Shown here: positions 46,592-55,230 of the stretch, one piece after another
Numbering within the stretch: the first letter of the stretch is position 1
How the letters are laid out: every line of letters starts with the position of its first letter
Assembly (NCBI RefSeq): GCF_003477705.1
Contig: NZ_QUDV01000006.1
Coordinates: 62,001-126,000, forward strand
Direction: 5' to 3'
DNA length: 64,000 nt
Source of the DNA: Dorea sp. AF36-15AT
GTDB lineage: Bacteria; Bacillota; Clostridia; Lachnospirales; Lachnospiraceae
Notes under the pieces: generated by a model
What the model saw: only the letters and a program-made list of their open reading frames with translations
What the model was told of the DNA's origin: nothing
The model's database searches: none
Made by a program: the position numbers and the translations under genes

Positions 46592-47646
46592 TGGGAGATA
46601 CAAACGGTGAAAATAAAAAGAAAACCGCCAGAGAGATCATTGAAAATTATAATGGACCGAAGGTGCGGATCATGGAAGTATGTGGCACCCATACCCATGA
46701 GATATTCCGTCTGGGAATCCGTAAATTGCTGCCAGAGCAGGTGGAATTGATCTCGGGACCTGGATGTCCGGTCTGTGTAACACCAGTCAGTTTTATTGAT
46801 GAGGCGATCTATCTGGCTCTGGAAAAAGGTGTGACCATCTGTACGTTTGGAGATCTGGTGCGCGTGCCGGGGACAAAAATGAGCCTCGCGGGAGCAAGGG
46901 AACAGGGCGCAAAAATCCGCATCGTATATTCTCCGGCAGATGCTGAAAAATATGCAAAGGAACATCCGGACGAGCAGGTGACATTTTTGTCGGTTGGATT
47001 TGAGACAACGACACCGGCGGGGTGTCTGTCTGTGAAAGCGGCAAAAGAAGATGGACTGGATAATTATTCTTTATTAGTTGCGAATAAAACCATGCCACAG
47101 GCTTATGAGGCATTAAAGGGCAGCGCAGATGTATTTTTATATCCGGGACATGTCAATGCCATCACAGGAACACGTTTATGCGAAGCACTGACAGAGGAAG
47201 GTGTCAGCGGTGTTGTGGCAGGATTTACCGCAAGGGAACTGATGACAGCACTGGCAGTTGCACTGGTGAAATTCCAGGAAGGGAAGCCGTTTTTTGTAAA
47301 TTGTTATCCGCGTGTGGTAACACAGGATGGAAGCAAAGAAGCGCAGGAACTGGTAGATGAGATGATGGAAGCGTGCGATTCTGAATGGCGCGGTCTGGGT
47401 ATGATTTCTGCGTCCGGCCTGCAGTTGAGACCAGAGTGGAAGAACTTTGATGCCCGTACCAAATATCAGGTGCCGAAGATGGAAGGAAAGCCGAATCCGG
47501 CCTGTCGCTGCGGGGATGTATTGCAGGGTAAATGTAAGCCGTCCGATTGCAAAGTATTTGGAAAAGGCTGTACACCGCAGCATCCGATCGGAGCCTGCAT
47601 GGTATCCGGTGAGGGAGCCTGTTCTGCATATTATCAGTATTCATAA
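46591..47646 (+). CDS. hypD: Hydrogenase maturation scaffold HypD
   Basis: Iron-sulfur scaffold on which Fe(CN)2CO is assembled. It has 351 residues with the active-site motifs EVCGTHTHEIF and GPGCPVCVTP, FETTTPAG, and a C-terminal cysteine set (CRCGDVLQG, CKPSDCKVFG, CTPQHPIGACMVS) for the [4Fe-4S] cluster. All conserved cysteines appear to be present. Confidence 0.96.
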   Translation: MGDTNGENKKKTAREIIENYNGPKVRIMEVCGTHTHEIFRLGIRKLLPEQVELISGPGCPVCVTPVSFIDEAIYLALEKGVTICTFGDLVRVPGTKMSLAGAREQGAKIRIVYSPADAEKYAKEHPDEQVTFLSVGFETTTPAGCLSVKAAKEDGLDNYSLLVANKTMPQAYEALKGSADVFLYPGHVNAITGTRLCEALTEEGVSGVVAGFTARELMTALAVALVKFQEGKPFFVNCYPRVVTQDGSKEAQELVDEMMEACDSEWRGLGMISASGLQLRPEWKNFDARTKYQVPKMEGKPNPACRCGDVLQGKCKPSDCKVFGKGCTPQHPIGACMVSGEGACSAYYQYS

Positions 47647-47663
47647 GAAAGAAGGAAAACAGC

Positions 47664-48671
47664 ATGGAAAATAAAACAGTAACGATGGCACATGGTGCCG
47701 GGGGAAAACAGACTTCCGAATTGATTGATCAGGTGTTTAAGGCACATTTTGCAAACGCAGATCTGACGGCTGACGATGCGGCAGTATTGACTCCACCGGT
47801 CGGAAGAATGGCAGTGTCTACAGATGGATTTATTGTGTCACCTGCATTTTTCCCTGGAGGAAATATCGGCAAATTGTCAATCTGCGGAACTGTAAATGAC
47901 CTTGCCTGCATGGGTGCAAAGCCGCTGTATCTGACCTGCGCATTCGTCATTGAAGAAGGATTCCCGATGGAAAAGTTGGAAGAGATTGCATCGGCTATGG
48001 AGAAAACGGCAAAAGAGGCTGGTGTACATATTGTATCCGGAGATACCAAGGTTGCCGGAAAAGGACAGGTGGACGGTGTATTTATTACTACCACGGGAAT
48101 CGGCGAGATCCAGGATGGGGTAACGGTTGGCGGAGAGCTTGCAAAACCGGGCGATGCAATCATTGTGACTGGTGATATCGGACGTCACGGATGCACTATT
48201 TTATTAGAAAGAGAAAATTTTGGAATCGAAGCGGACGTGACCAGTGACTGTGCACCGCTGTGGGGAACCGTAAAAGCGGTGATGGATACCACACACAATC
48301 TGCATGTGATCCGTGATGCAACAAGAGGCGGTGTCGGAACAGTTCTGTATGAGATTGCAGGGCAGAGCAACGTGGGAATCCGTCTGAATGCTGCAGCAGT
48401 TCCGGTACAACCAGAGGTAAAGGGAGTCTGTGGTATGCTCGGATTGGAACCGTTATACCTTGCATGCGAGGGAAGACTTGTGATCATGGCTCCGAAGGAA
48501 GAGGCGGAAGATATTGTAGAAACATTACGCAAATGTCCGTATTCCGCAGAGGCAGCTATTATTGGAGAAGTCATTGCAGACGAACCGGGCAGAGTCGTAA
48601 TGGAGACAGAGATTGGCACACAGGCACTGCTTCCACAGCCGGGCGGAGAACTGCTGCCAAGGATTTGTTAA
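47664..48671 (+). CDS. hypE: Carbamoyl-dehydratase HypE
   Basis: Dehydrates a thiocarboxamide on its C-terminal cysteine to thiocyanate, the cyanide donor for HypCD. It has 335 residues. It starts with the AHGAGGKQTSELI motif and ends exactly with PRIC, so the cyano-carrying Cys is intact. The enzyme chain HypF-HypE-HypCD is therefore complete, while the nickel-insertion genes hypA and hypB are absent here. Confidence 0.97.
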   Translation: MENKTVTMAHGAGGKQTSELIDQVFKAHFANADLTADDAAVLTPPVGRMAVSTDGFIVSPAFFPGGNIGKLSICGTVNDLACMGAKPLYLTCAFVIEEGFPMEKLEEIASAMEKTAKEAGVHIVSGDTKVAGKGQVDGVFITTTGIGEIQDGVTVGGELAKPGDAIIVTGDIGRHGCTILLERENFGIEADVTSDCAPLWGTVKAVMDTTHNLHVIRDATRGGVGTVLYEIAGQSNVGIRLNAAAVPVQPEVKGVCGMLGLEPLYLACEGRLVIMAPKEEAEDIVETLRKCPYSAEAAIIGEVIADEPGRVVMETEIGTQALLPQPGGELLPRIC

Positions 48672-48692
48672 TGTATGAGTGGAGCTGAATCA

Positions 48693-48821
48693 ATATATCA
48701 GCTGGGAGTCAATCCCTCAGCTGATATAGCCTCCGGCAGGATTGCAGAGGTGCGCAGTAGAAGTATGTCATGCAATTGCATGACGTGCACCTCACAGCAA
48801 GAATGCCGAGGTATTCTTGAA
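48693..48821 (+). repeat. Intergenic structured repeat, divergent copy 3
   Basis: About 129 bases with the same order of hairpins as copies 1 and 2 but changed stem sequences: ATATCAGCTG/CAGCTGATAT closes hairpin 1; CCT-ccggc-AGG is hairpin 2; GAGGTGC/GTGCACCTC encloses the perfect palindrome GTCATGCAATTGCATGAC; AGAAT/ATTCT forms the tail hairpin before TTGAA. It keeps GGGAGTC, GCGCAG and the AGAAGTATGTCA/AGGAATATGTCA block. The inner 50-base arm of hairpin 1 is missing. It lies between hypE and the TM1266-type gene. Confidence 0.7.
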
Positions 48822-48840
48822 ATGAAAAAGGAGACCGAAT

Positions 48841-49116
48841 ATGGATAACAGAGTGGCAGTTATTTCAATCATTGTAGAACGGGAAGACGCCATTGAAGAA
48901 CTGAACAACCTGCTTCACGAAGCGCGTCAGTACATTATCGGAAGAATGGGTATCCCATATCGCTTAAAGGGAATCAGTATTATCAGCATTGCTATTGATG
49001 CACCGCAGGATAAGATCAGTGCGCTTTCTGGAAAAATCGGACATTTGAAAGGAATATCTGCGAAGACGGCATATTCCAATGTTATAACTCCGGCAGAAGG
49101 AGGAACAGACGATTGA
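48841..49116 (+). CDS. TM1266-type regulator (iron-only hydrogenase system regulator family)
   Basis: A 91-residue ferredoxin-like-fold protein. [10 protein letters not shown], the block [20 protein letters not shown] and [14 protein letters not shown] match the family usually found beside FeFe-hydrogenase maturation genes. Here it is the first gene of the second nitrogenase-like operon, overlapping the NifH-like start by four bases. It probably senses a small molecule or metal state, but no DNA-binding domain is visible, so 'regulator' is by family name only. Confidence 0.88.
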   Translation: MDNRVAVISIIVEREDAIEELNNLLHEARQYIIGRMGIPYRLKGISIISIAIDAPQDKISALSGKIGHLKGISAKTAYSNVITPAEGGTDD

Positions 49117-49874
49117 TCAGGATAGCAGTATATGGAAAAGGCGGAATCGGTAAATCTACGACCGTTTCCAATGTGGCAGCAGCTTTGGCAGAGACGGGGC
49201 TTAAGGTGATGCAGATTGGCTGTGATCCGAAAGCAGATTCTACGATATTGCTCCGTCATGGGGAAGCAGTTCCGGCAGTGCTTGATCTGTATAATGAGAA
49301 AAAACAGGCATTGCAGTTGGAGGATATGATCCGCATCGGATATAACGGTGTCATCTGCGTGGAGGCCGGCGGACCGACACCGGGACTTGGCTGTGCCGGC
49401 CGCGGGATTATCACGGCACTGGAAAAGCTAAAAGAACTGGGTGCATATGATGTGTATAAGCCGGATGTGGTTATATATGACGTACTCGGTGATGTGGTCT
49501 GCGGTGGATTTTCCATGCCGATGCGGAATGGTTACGCTGATAAAGTATTTATCATTACGTCCGGAGAAAATATGGCAATTCACGCAGCTGCGAATATCGC
49601 GATGGCAGTGGATAATTTTAAAAACCGTGGATATGCGGAACTTGGCGGATTCATTTTAAACCGCAGAAATGTTCCGAGAGAAGAGGAGAAAGTGGAAGAA
49701 CTGGCAGAAGACTTCCGTACATCTGTCATTGGCACGTTGTCCCACAGTGAGCAGGTGCCACTTTCTGAGGAACAGAAAAAGACATTAATGGAATGCTATC
49801 CGGACAGTGCTATGGCAGGGGAATACCGCACTCTTGCAAATCAGATGTATGCCATCTGCAGGGAGGATGTATAG
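49113..49874 (+). CDS. NifH-like reductase ATPase (second set)
   Basis: 253 residues, a clear paralogue of the product at 40894. It has [28 protein letters not shown] and DVVCGGF, so nucleotide and cluster ligands are intact. It starts with a TTG at 49113 overlapping the TM1266-type stop, with AGGAGG upstream. The two NifH-like proteins differ mainly after residue 45 and in the C-terminal third, suggesting each serves its own NifDK-like partner. Confidence 0.92.
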   Translation: MIRIAVYGKGGIGKSTTVSNVAAALAETGLKVMQIGCDPKADSTILLRHGEAVPAVLDLYNEKKQALQLEDMIRIGYNGVICVEAGGPTPGLGCAGRGIITALEKLKELGAYDVYKPDVVIYDVLGDVVCGGFSMPMRNGYADKVFIITSGENMAIHAAANIAMAVDNFKNRGYAELGGFILNRRNVPREEEKVEELAEDFRTSVIGTLSHSEQVPLSEEQKKTLMECYPDSAMAGEYRTLANQMYAICREDV

Positions 49875-51212
49875 ATGTTGCAGCGAGCAGGGAAAAAAAT
49901 AGATTCAAAAGAGGCTGTGTTAAAAATCAAAGACGCATCGTATCCGGCTCCATTTGCTTCGGAACTGGAGTATAATTCTCCGGTGCATGGTAACTGGAAC
50001 ATTGTACATAGCGGAATGCAGGTACCGGAATCTATTCAGATCTATGTATGTGCAGACAATTGTATGCGTGGTGTTGTGCTGACAGCGGCAGAGATGAATG
50101 CGGCAGATCGTTTTTCATTTGTTATTCTGGAAGAGCAGGACCTGCTGAACAGTAATCTGGAGGATATTACCGTTGAGGGTGTGACGGATGTGTTGAACAA
50201 ACGTGGAGATCATCCAAAAGCGGTGCTGCTGTTTACGGTATGTCTGCATCATTTTGTGGGAAGCAATCTGGATTACATTTACAGTGAATTGGAGCATCGT
50301 TTCCCGGATATCTGCTTTATTCGCTGTTATATGGATCCAATCATGCAAAAGCATGGGCTAACGCCGGATCAGAAGCTGCGGAAAGCCGTGTATGATCCAT
50401 TGCCGGATGGGGAGCCGGATGAAAAAACAGTATCCGTATTGGGCAGTGACTTTGCATTGAATGAGAGCAGTGATATCAAGCGTTTATTAAAACGATATGG
50501 TTATACTGTGCGGGAACTTCCGACGTGCGACACGTGGCAGGATCTATTGGATATGAGCAAAGGCAAGGTATTTCTTGACATTTATCCGGCTGGCAAATAC
50601 GGGATGGAGACACAGGCGCGCAGGCTGAATCGGGAGCATCTGTATCTGCCGGGAAGTTTCAATTATGAAGAGATCGAGCAACAGTTAAAGCAGCTTACGG
50701 ATGCATTGGGACTTCCGGAACTGACAGAAGCGGAACTGACACGCGAGAAGGAATCCTGTGAATCTGCGCTGGCAGCAGCAAAGGATCTGATCGGAGATAT
50801 GCCGGTTGCACTGGATTATCTGTATCATCCGAGACCTCTTGGGCTGGCAAAACTGCTTCTGACACATGGATTTAACGTCAAAGCGGTGTATCTGGATGGT
50901 ATCAGCCCGGAGGAAAAAGACGCATTTGACTGGCTGCAGGAGTGCGCACCGGAACTGGAACTGATCGCAACGATCCAGGTGAAAATGCGGATGTTGCCAA
51001 GAGGCGGAGAAAAGGAAGTGCTTGCCATCGGACAGAAGGCAGCGTATTTTAGCAGAAGCCGCCATTTTGTTAATCTGGTGCAGGGAGAAGGTCTGTATGG
51101 ATTTGATGGTATCCGCAGGACAGCAGAACTGATGATGGAAGCATACCGTGAAGAAAAAGATACGGAACAACTTGTGGTACAAAAGGGATGGGGGTGCGAG
51201 TGCTGCCTATGA
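49875..51212 (+). CDS. NifD-like nitrogenase component 1 family protein (second set)
   Basis: 445 residues. Cysteines at about 59, 63 (YVCADNCMRG) and 123 (FTVCLHHFVGSN) are in P-cluster-like positions, spaced differently from the first set. The chain ends in GWGCECCL, a Cys-rich tail not seen in the first set, which could bind metal or a cluster. The gene begins directly at the NifH-like stop. Substrate is unknown. Confidence 0.87.
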   Translation: MLQRAGKKIDSKEAVLKIKDASYPAPFASELEYNSPVHGNWNIVHSGMQVPESIQIYVCADNCMRGVVLTAAEMNAADRFSFVILEEQDLLNSNLEDITVEGVTDVLNKRGDHPKAVLLFTVCLHHFVGSNLDYIYSELEHRFPDICFIRCYMDPIMQKHGLTPDQKLRKAVYDPLPDGEPDEKTVSVLGSDFALNESSDIKRLLKRYGYTVRELPTCDTWQDLLDMSKGKVFLDIYPAGKYGMETQARRLNREHLYLPGSFNYEEIEQQLKQLTDALGLPELTEAELTREKESCESALAAAKDLIGDMPVALDYLYHPRPLGLAKLLLTHGFNVKAVYLDGISPEEKDAFDWLQECAPELELIATIQVKMRMLPRGGEKEVLAIGQKAAYFSRSRHFVNLVQGEGLYGFDGIRRTAELMMEAYREEKDTEQLVVQKGWGCECCL

Positions 51213-52315
51213 GACAATCATATCGAATTATACCGATTTATACGGCAGATGTGTCCGGCGTGTGTTCCGCACTGTATGAACTGGGCGGAATGACCGTGAT
51301 GCACGATCCGTCCGGATGTAACTCTACTTATAATACTCATGACGAGATCCGCTGGTACGATCAGGACAGCCTGATCTTTATTTCAGGTCTGACAGAGATC
51401 GATGCGATCCTGGGAAATGACCGGAAATTCATTGATGATATCGAGCATGCAGCCAGAGAACTGCATCCCAAATTCATCGCACTGGCAGGTTCTCCGATCC
51501 CATTTATGAACGGTACGGATTTTCCGGCAATTGCAAGAGTCATTGAGGTAGAAACCGGGATTCCGGCATTTCCTGTGCCGACGAATGGCATGCATGACTA
51601 TGTGTATGGTGCAGGTATTGCACTGGAAGAAATTGCAAAGCGGTTTGTTGAAGTGCCCGATAGCAAGAAAGACGGTTCTTCCCGCAGTGTTAACCTGTTA
51701 GGCGTGACACCACTGGATTTTGGACCACAGGAAAATGTTGAATTATTAAAAGCTAATCTGGAGCAGTACGGATGGAAGGTTGTCTCAACGTGGGCAATGG
51801 GAGATGAACTTGAGACGCTGCAGCGATCTGCGGAAGCGGATGTGAACCTGGTGGTATCAGCCGTGGGACTGCGCGCAGCGAAAGTGCTTCGGGAAAAATT
51901 CGGAATGCCATATGTAGTCGGAACACCGAATCAATGGATGGTAGAAGAAATCTCAAATGCACTGGACAAGGCAGGTGTCAGACAGCCAGAGCAGCCGACG
52001 GTATATTTGCAGAACCGCATGCAGCAGGATGCAGACATTACACTGATCGGTGAACCTGTTACGATGGGATCTTTAGCAGCGGGTATCGAGAAAAAGTATG
52101 GATGTGCAGTTCGCGTCTTGTGTCCATTAAAAGAATGTGAAGCATTACTTGGTGGAAAAGATAAAGTATTGCTTGGAGAAGAAGCAATGGAAGAGGCATT
52201 GAAAGATGCAAAGATCATTGTGGCAGATCCGCTGTATCGCCCGATCTGTCCAAAGAACAGTAGCTTTTATGAACTTCCGCATGTGGCATTTTCCGGAAGG
52301 ATATATATCAGATGA
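51209..52315 (+). CDS. NifK-like nitrogenase component 1 family protein (second set)
   Basis: 368 residues. Conserved DPSGCNSTYNTHDE with Cys near residue 37, an earlier Cys near 19 and LAGSPIPFMNGTD where the family Cys would occur (no Cys, as in the first set). I chose ATG 51209, which overlaps the NifD-like stop (ATGA). It ends the second operon. The next 80 bases encode a short hydrophobic frame without a convincing start. Confidence 0.86.
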   Translation: MRQSYRIIPIYTADVSGVCSALYELGGMTVMHDPSGCNSTYNTHDEIRWYDQDSLIFISGLTEIDAILGNDRKFIDDIEHAARELHPKFIALAGSPIPFMNGTDFPAIARVIEVETGIPAFPVPTNGMHDYVYGAGIALEEIAKRFVEVPDSKKDGSSRSVNLLGVTPLDFGPQENVELLKANLEQYGWKVVSTWAMGDELETLQRSAEADVNLVVSAVGLRAAKVLREKFGMPYVVGTPNQWMVEEISNALDKAGVRQPEQPTVYLQNRMQQDADITLIGEPVTMGSLAAGIEKKYGCAVRVLCPLKECEALLGGKDKVLLGEEAMEEALKDAKIIVADPLYRPICPKNSSFYELPHVAFSGRIYIR

Positions 52316-52422
52316 GAGATTAACGAACCTCTTGATTGCAGTACTGTTTGTAATTGGAACTTATTTCTTCCGCAAAGCGGCAGTATTAGAATAGAAAATA
52401 AATAGTTATAAGTATTCTTAAA

Positions 52423-52451
52423 TTGTGTTTTAAAAACTTTGATGCTATACT
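52423..52451 (+). promoter_or_regulatory. Promoter of the antiporter / C-S lyase operon
   Basis: TTGTGT (52423-52428), 17-base spacer, TATACT (52446-52451). The predicted start point is just before the structured leader at 52469. Confidence 0.6.
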
Positions 52452-52468
52452 GACTGCATTGAATATAA

Positions 52469-52552
52469 GGTGTTAGCGAATCTCCTGCTATCGGCATACC
52501 GGGAAAGCCGAGCTTTGGAAAAAGTGTAAGGAAGATTCGTTAACGCCTTTTC
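52469..52552 (+). ncRNA. Structured leader RNA, candidate riboswitch or attenuator
   Basis: Outer stem GGTGTTAGCGAATC (52469-52482) with GATTCGTTAACGCC (52534-52547), 14 pairs including wobbles. It encloses a hairpin TCGGC (52491-52495)/GCCGA (52507-52511) with loop ATACCGGGAAA, and a purine-rich arm. The outer stem is followed by TTTTCTG. It stands at the predicted 5' end of the mRNA. I could not match it to a riboswitch class. The rest of 52553-52644 shows only the ribosome site. Confidence 0.6.
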
Positions 52553-52644
52553 TGTTGTTCTGAACAGTTATATCAACAGGGCAGCAGTTCATTTGGCCAG
52601 ATGAAATAGTAACAAATAGTTGTATAAAATGAATGGAGATTACT

Positions 52645-54021
52645 ATGGAAAAGAAAAAAGCATCCCTTACTCTTTCATCCCTGGCAATCGTATTGATTGT
52701 CGCATTTATTGCGGTAGGGATTGGCGTATTTAATGTAAATATTGCGATACTGTTGTTTTTATGCTGGATGATTATGTGGCCATTTGCAGCGCATCTGGGT
52801 TACAGCTTCTCAGAAATGGAAGGCTTTGCATATGAGATGGCACAGAAATGTATTGCTCCGGCAGCGATCATCCTTGCGGTTGGCATGATGATCGCGTCAT
52901 TTATGGCTGCCGGAACGGTTCCGACCATCTTAGTAGCCGGATTGAAACTGATCACTCCTAAATTCTTCCTTGCACTTACATTCGTCATGTGCTGTATCAT
53001 GTCAGTAATCATGGGAACCTCATGGGGAACCCTTGGAACGGTAGGTATTGCGATGATGGGTGTTGGCGCTGGACTTGGCGTGAATCCTGCAATTACAGCA
53101 GGTGCGGTAGTCAGCGGCGCGTGGTTTGGTGATAAGATGTCACCGATGTCAGACAGCACGATCATGTGTTCTACGATTACAGAGACTTACATTATGGATC
53201 ATATCAAAGCCATGATGCAGACTACAATTCCTGCAGCAGTTGTATCGTTAGTTATTTATCTGGGAATCGGTATCGGTATTTCCGGCGATAGCTACGATGC
53301 AAGTACTGTCGACAGTATTATGAATGGATTAAAGGGAATGTTTCACATCAATTTGATTCCGGTTATTCCGATTGTAGTTGTAATTGTGATGATTCTGATG
53401 AAAAAGGGAACCATCGTGTCTATGATGTCAGGAACCGTGGTTGCGATTCTGATCGCAGTGTTCTATCAGGGCTATTCTGTAGCTGATATGGGAACATTTT
53501 TATATAGCGGATTTACCTGTGAGACCAAGAATGAGATTTTGATCAGCCTGTTGAACCGTGGCGGTATGACAAGTATGCTGAGTCTGCTTGCAGTATTTGT
53601 AGGAGGACTTGGACTTGGTGGAATCCTGGATAAGACAGGAATGCTGGAACCTATTTTCCATTACATTACGGAGAAATACAAATCACCAAGAGGTATTATG
53701 CTGATGGCATGGTGTGCAACACTGCTGTGTATTCTGGTTATTGCGGATAATAACTTTGCTTTTGTCATGGTTGCAACCTTATTTGGAAGTGCATTCCAGA
53801 AATACAATCTGAAGAGCCAGAACTTATCCAGAATCCTGGAGGATGTAGGTACGCTTGGTAGTGCATTGGTACCATGGAATGTAGGCGCACAGTTTGCAGC
53901 AGGAGTATTAGGCGTATCGACACTGGCTTATATGCCGTATGCATTCCTGAACTGGATGACACCGATTCTTTCACTGGCATTTATCATTTTGCAGGTAAAG
54001 ATAAAGAAGATTGAGGAATAA
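52645..54021 (+). CDS. NhaC-family Na+/H+ antiporter
   Basis: A 458-residue membrane protein with about eleven hydrophobic segments. NhaC features include GTSWGTLGTVGIAMMGVG, GAWFGDKMSPMSDSTI and VIADNNFAFVM. I chose ATG 52645 with GGAG six bases upstream; ATG 52633 is possible. The gene is paired, two bases apart, with a MalY/PatB-type C-S lyase, so the carrier may exchange an amino acid or thiol compound rather than only sodium. This is inference. Confidence 0.9.
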   Translation: MEKKKASLTLSSLAIVLIVAFIAVGIGVFNVNIAILLFLCWMIMWPFAAHLGYSFSEMEGFAYEMAQKCIAPAAIILAVGMMIASFMAAGTVPTILVAGLKLITPKFFLALTFVMCCIMSVIMGTSWGTLGTVGIAMMGVGAGLGVNPAITAGAVVSGAWFGDKMSPMSDSTIMCSTITETYIMDHIKAMMQTTIPAAVVSLVIYLGIGIGISGDSYDASTVDSIMNGLKGMFHINLIPVIPIVVVIVMILMKKGTIVSMMSGTVVAILIAVFYQGYSVADMGTFLYSGFTCETKNEILISLLNRGGMTSMLSLLAVFVGGLGLGGILDKTGMLEPIFHYITEKYKSPRGIMLMAWCATLLCILVIADNNFAFVMVATLFGSAFQKYNLKSQNLSRILEDVGTLGSALVPWNVGAQFAAGVLGVSTLAYMPYAFLNWMTPILSLAFIILQVKIKKIEE

Positions 54022-54023
54022 GA

Positions 54024-55190
54024 ATGAAATATAATTTTGATGAAACAGGGGATCACAGGCAGGATGGATCGATCCGATGGGAACAGCCGAAAGGCAGAGA
54101 CGATATCATTGGAATGGGAACCGCAGATATGGATTTTACCTGTGCACCGTGTATACGGAAAGTACTGCAGCCAATCTGCGAGGAGAATACATATAATTAC
54201 CGATTCAAGCCGGAGAGTTATTTTCAGTCTGTGATACGATGGTTTCGAGAAAACTATCAGTTAGATGTGAAGAAAGACTGGATGAGCAATGTGCCGGGAA
54301 CGATCGGAGCGGTTCGTCTGGTTATGGAGAAATTCAGTGAAAAAGGTGATTATGTATTGATGCATACACCTTACTTCACTCCGCTCAGAAGCGCGATAGA
54401 GGCATCCGGAAGAAAGTTCCTGGGAAATGCTATGAAGCTTCAGGGTGGAAGATATGAGATTGACTTTGATGATTTTGAAAAAAAGATCAAGGAGTACAAG
54501 CCTTCGATATTTCTGCTTGTGAATCCGCAGAATCCGACTGGGCGTGTATTTACACAGGATGAGCTGAAAATAATGGTAGATATCTGTGCGGCAAATCAGG
54601 TGCGGATTATATCCGATGAAGTACATTTTCTGATTACGTATGAAGATTATAAGCACATTCCGATTCTCGCTGTATCAGAGAAAGCCAGAGAGATTGCGAT
54701 TCAGGTATTCAGCTTCAGTAAAGGCTTTAACATCATGAGCCTTCCGCATGGAATTGTGTTTATTGCAAATGAGAAAATGCAGAAGGAATGGATGGATTAT
54801 CTGATTCCATATAGTTTTGCATATGCATCCAATTCTTATGCGATTGCAGCAGTAACAGCAGTGACTGGTGGAGAAGCGGATGACTGGCTGGAGCAGGTAA
54901 CCGCATACCTGACTGCCAACAGAGATTACTTTATCGAAGAAGTGAGACGAAGAAAACTGCCGATCACACCATTAAAGCCGGAAGCCAGTTTCCTGTTTTG
55001 GATTGATTGTAGAGAATCTGGTATTGATCCGGAAAAAGTAGATGAAGTATTCATGGAGCAGGCAGGAATTCAGCTGAATAATGGTCTGGAACATGGCGAA
55101 GAAGGACGTGGATTTGTCCGCATGAATTTTGCAGTGACCAGAGCAACACTGGATGCTGCTCTGGATAGAATAGAAAAAATATTTTTATAG
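54024..55190 (+). CDS. MalY/PatB-family PLP C-S lyase (cystathionine beta-lyase type)
   Basis: A fold type I PLP enzyme of 388 residues. It begins MKYNFDETGDHRQDGSIRWE, typical of MalY/PatB, with GTADMDF, NPQNPTGRVF, SDEVHFLI and the PLP-lysine region FSFSKGFNIMSLPHG. Members cleave cystathionine or other S-conjugates to a thiol, pyruvate and ammonia. It forms an operon with the antiporter upstream. Confidence 0.92.
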   Translation: MKYNFDETGDHRQDGSIRWEQPKGRDDIIGMGTADMDFTCAPCIRKVLQPICEENTYNYRFKPESYFQSVIRWFRENYQLDVKKDWMSNVPGTIGAVRLVMEKFSEKGDYVLMHTPYFTPLRSAIEASGRKFLGNAMKLQGGRYEIDFDDFEKKIKEYKPSIFLLVNPQNPTGRVFTQDELKIMVDICAANQVRIISDEVHFLITYEDYKHIPILAVSEKAREIAIQVFSFSKGFNIMSLPHGIVFIANEKMQKEWMDYLIPYSFAYASNSYAIAAVTAVTGGEADDWLEQVTAYLTANRDYFIEEVRRRKLPITPLKPEASFLFWIDCRESGIDPEKVDEVFMEQAGIQLNNGLEHGEEGRGFVRMNFAVTRATLDAALDRIEKIFL

Positions 55191-55230
55191 ATTCTTATTG
55201 GTTCTGCTCCTGGTAAGCAGCAGAGCCATA

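Noticed and set aside
52316..52394. Hydrophobic frame encoding LLIAVLFVIGTYFF after the second NifK-like gene
   Set aside because: No ATG, GTG or TTG with a ribosome site in a useful position; may be a remnant tail of a membrane protein.
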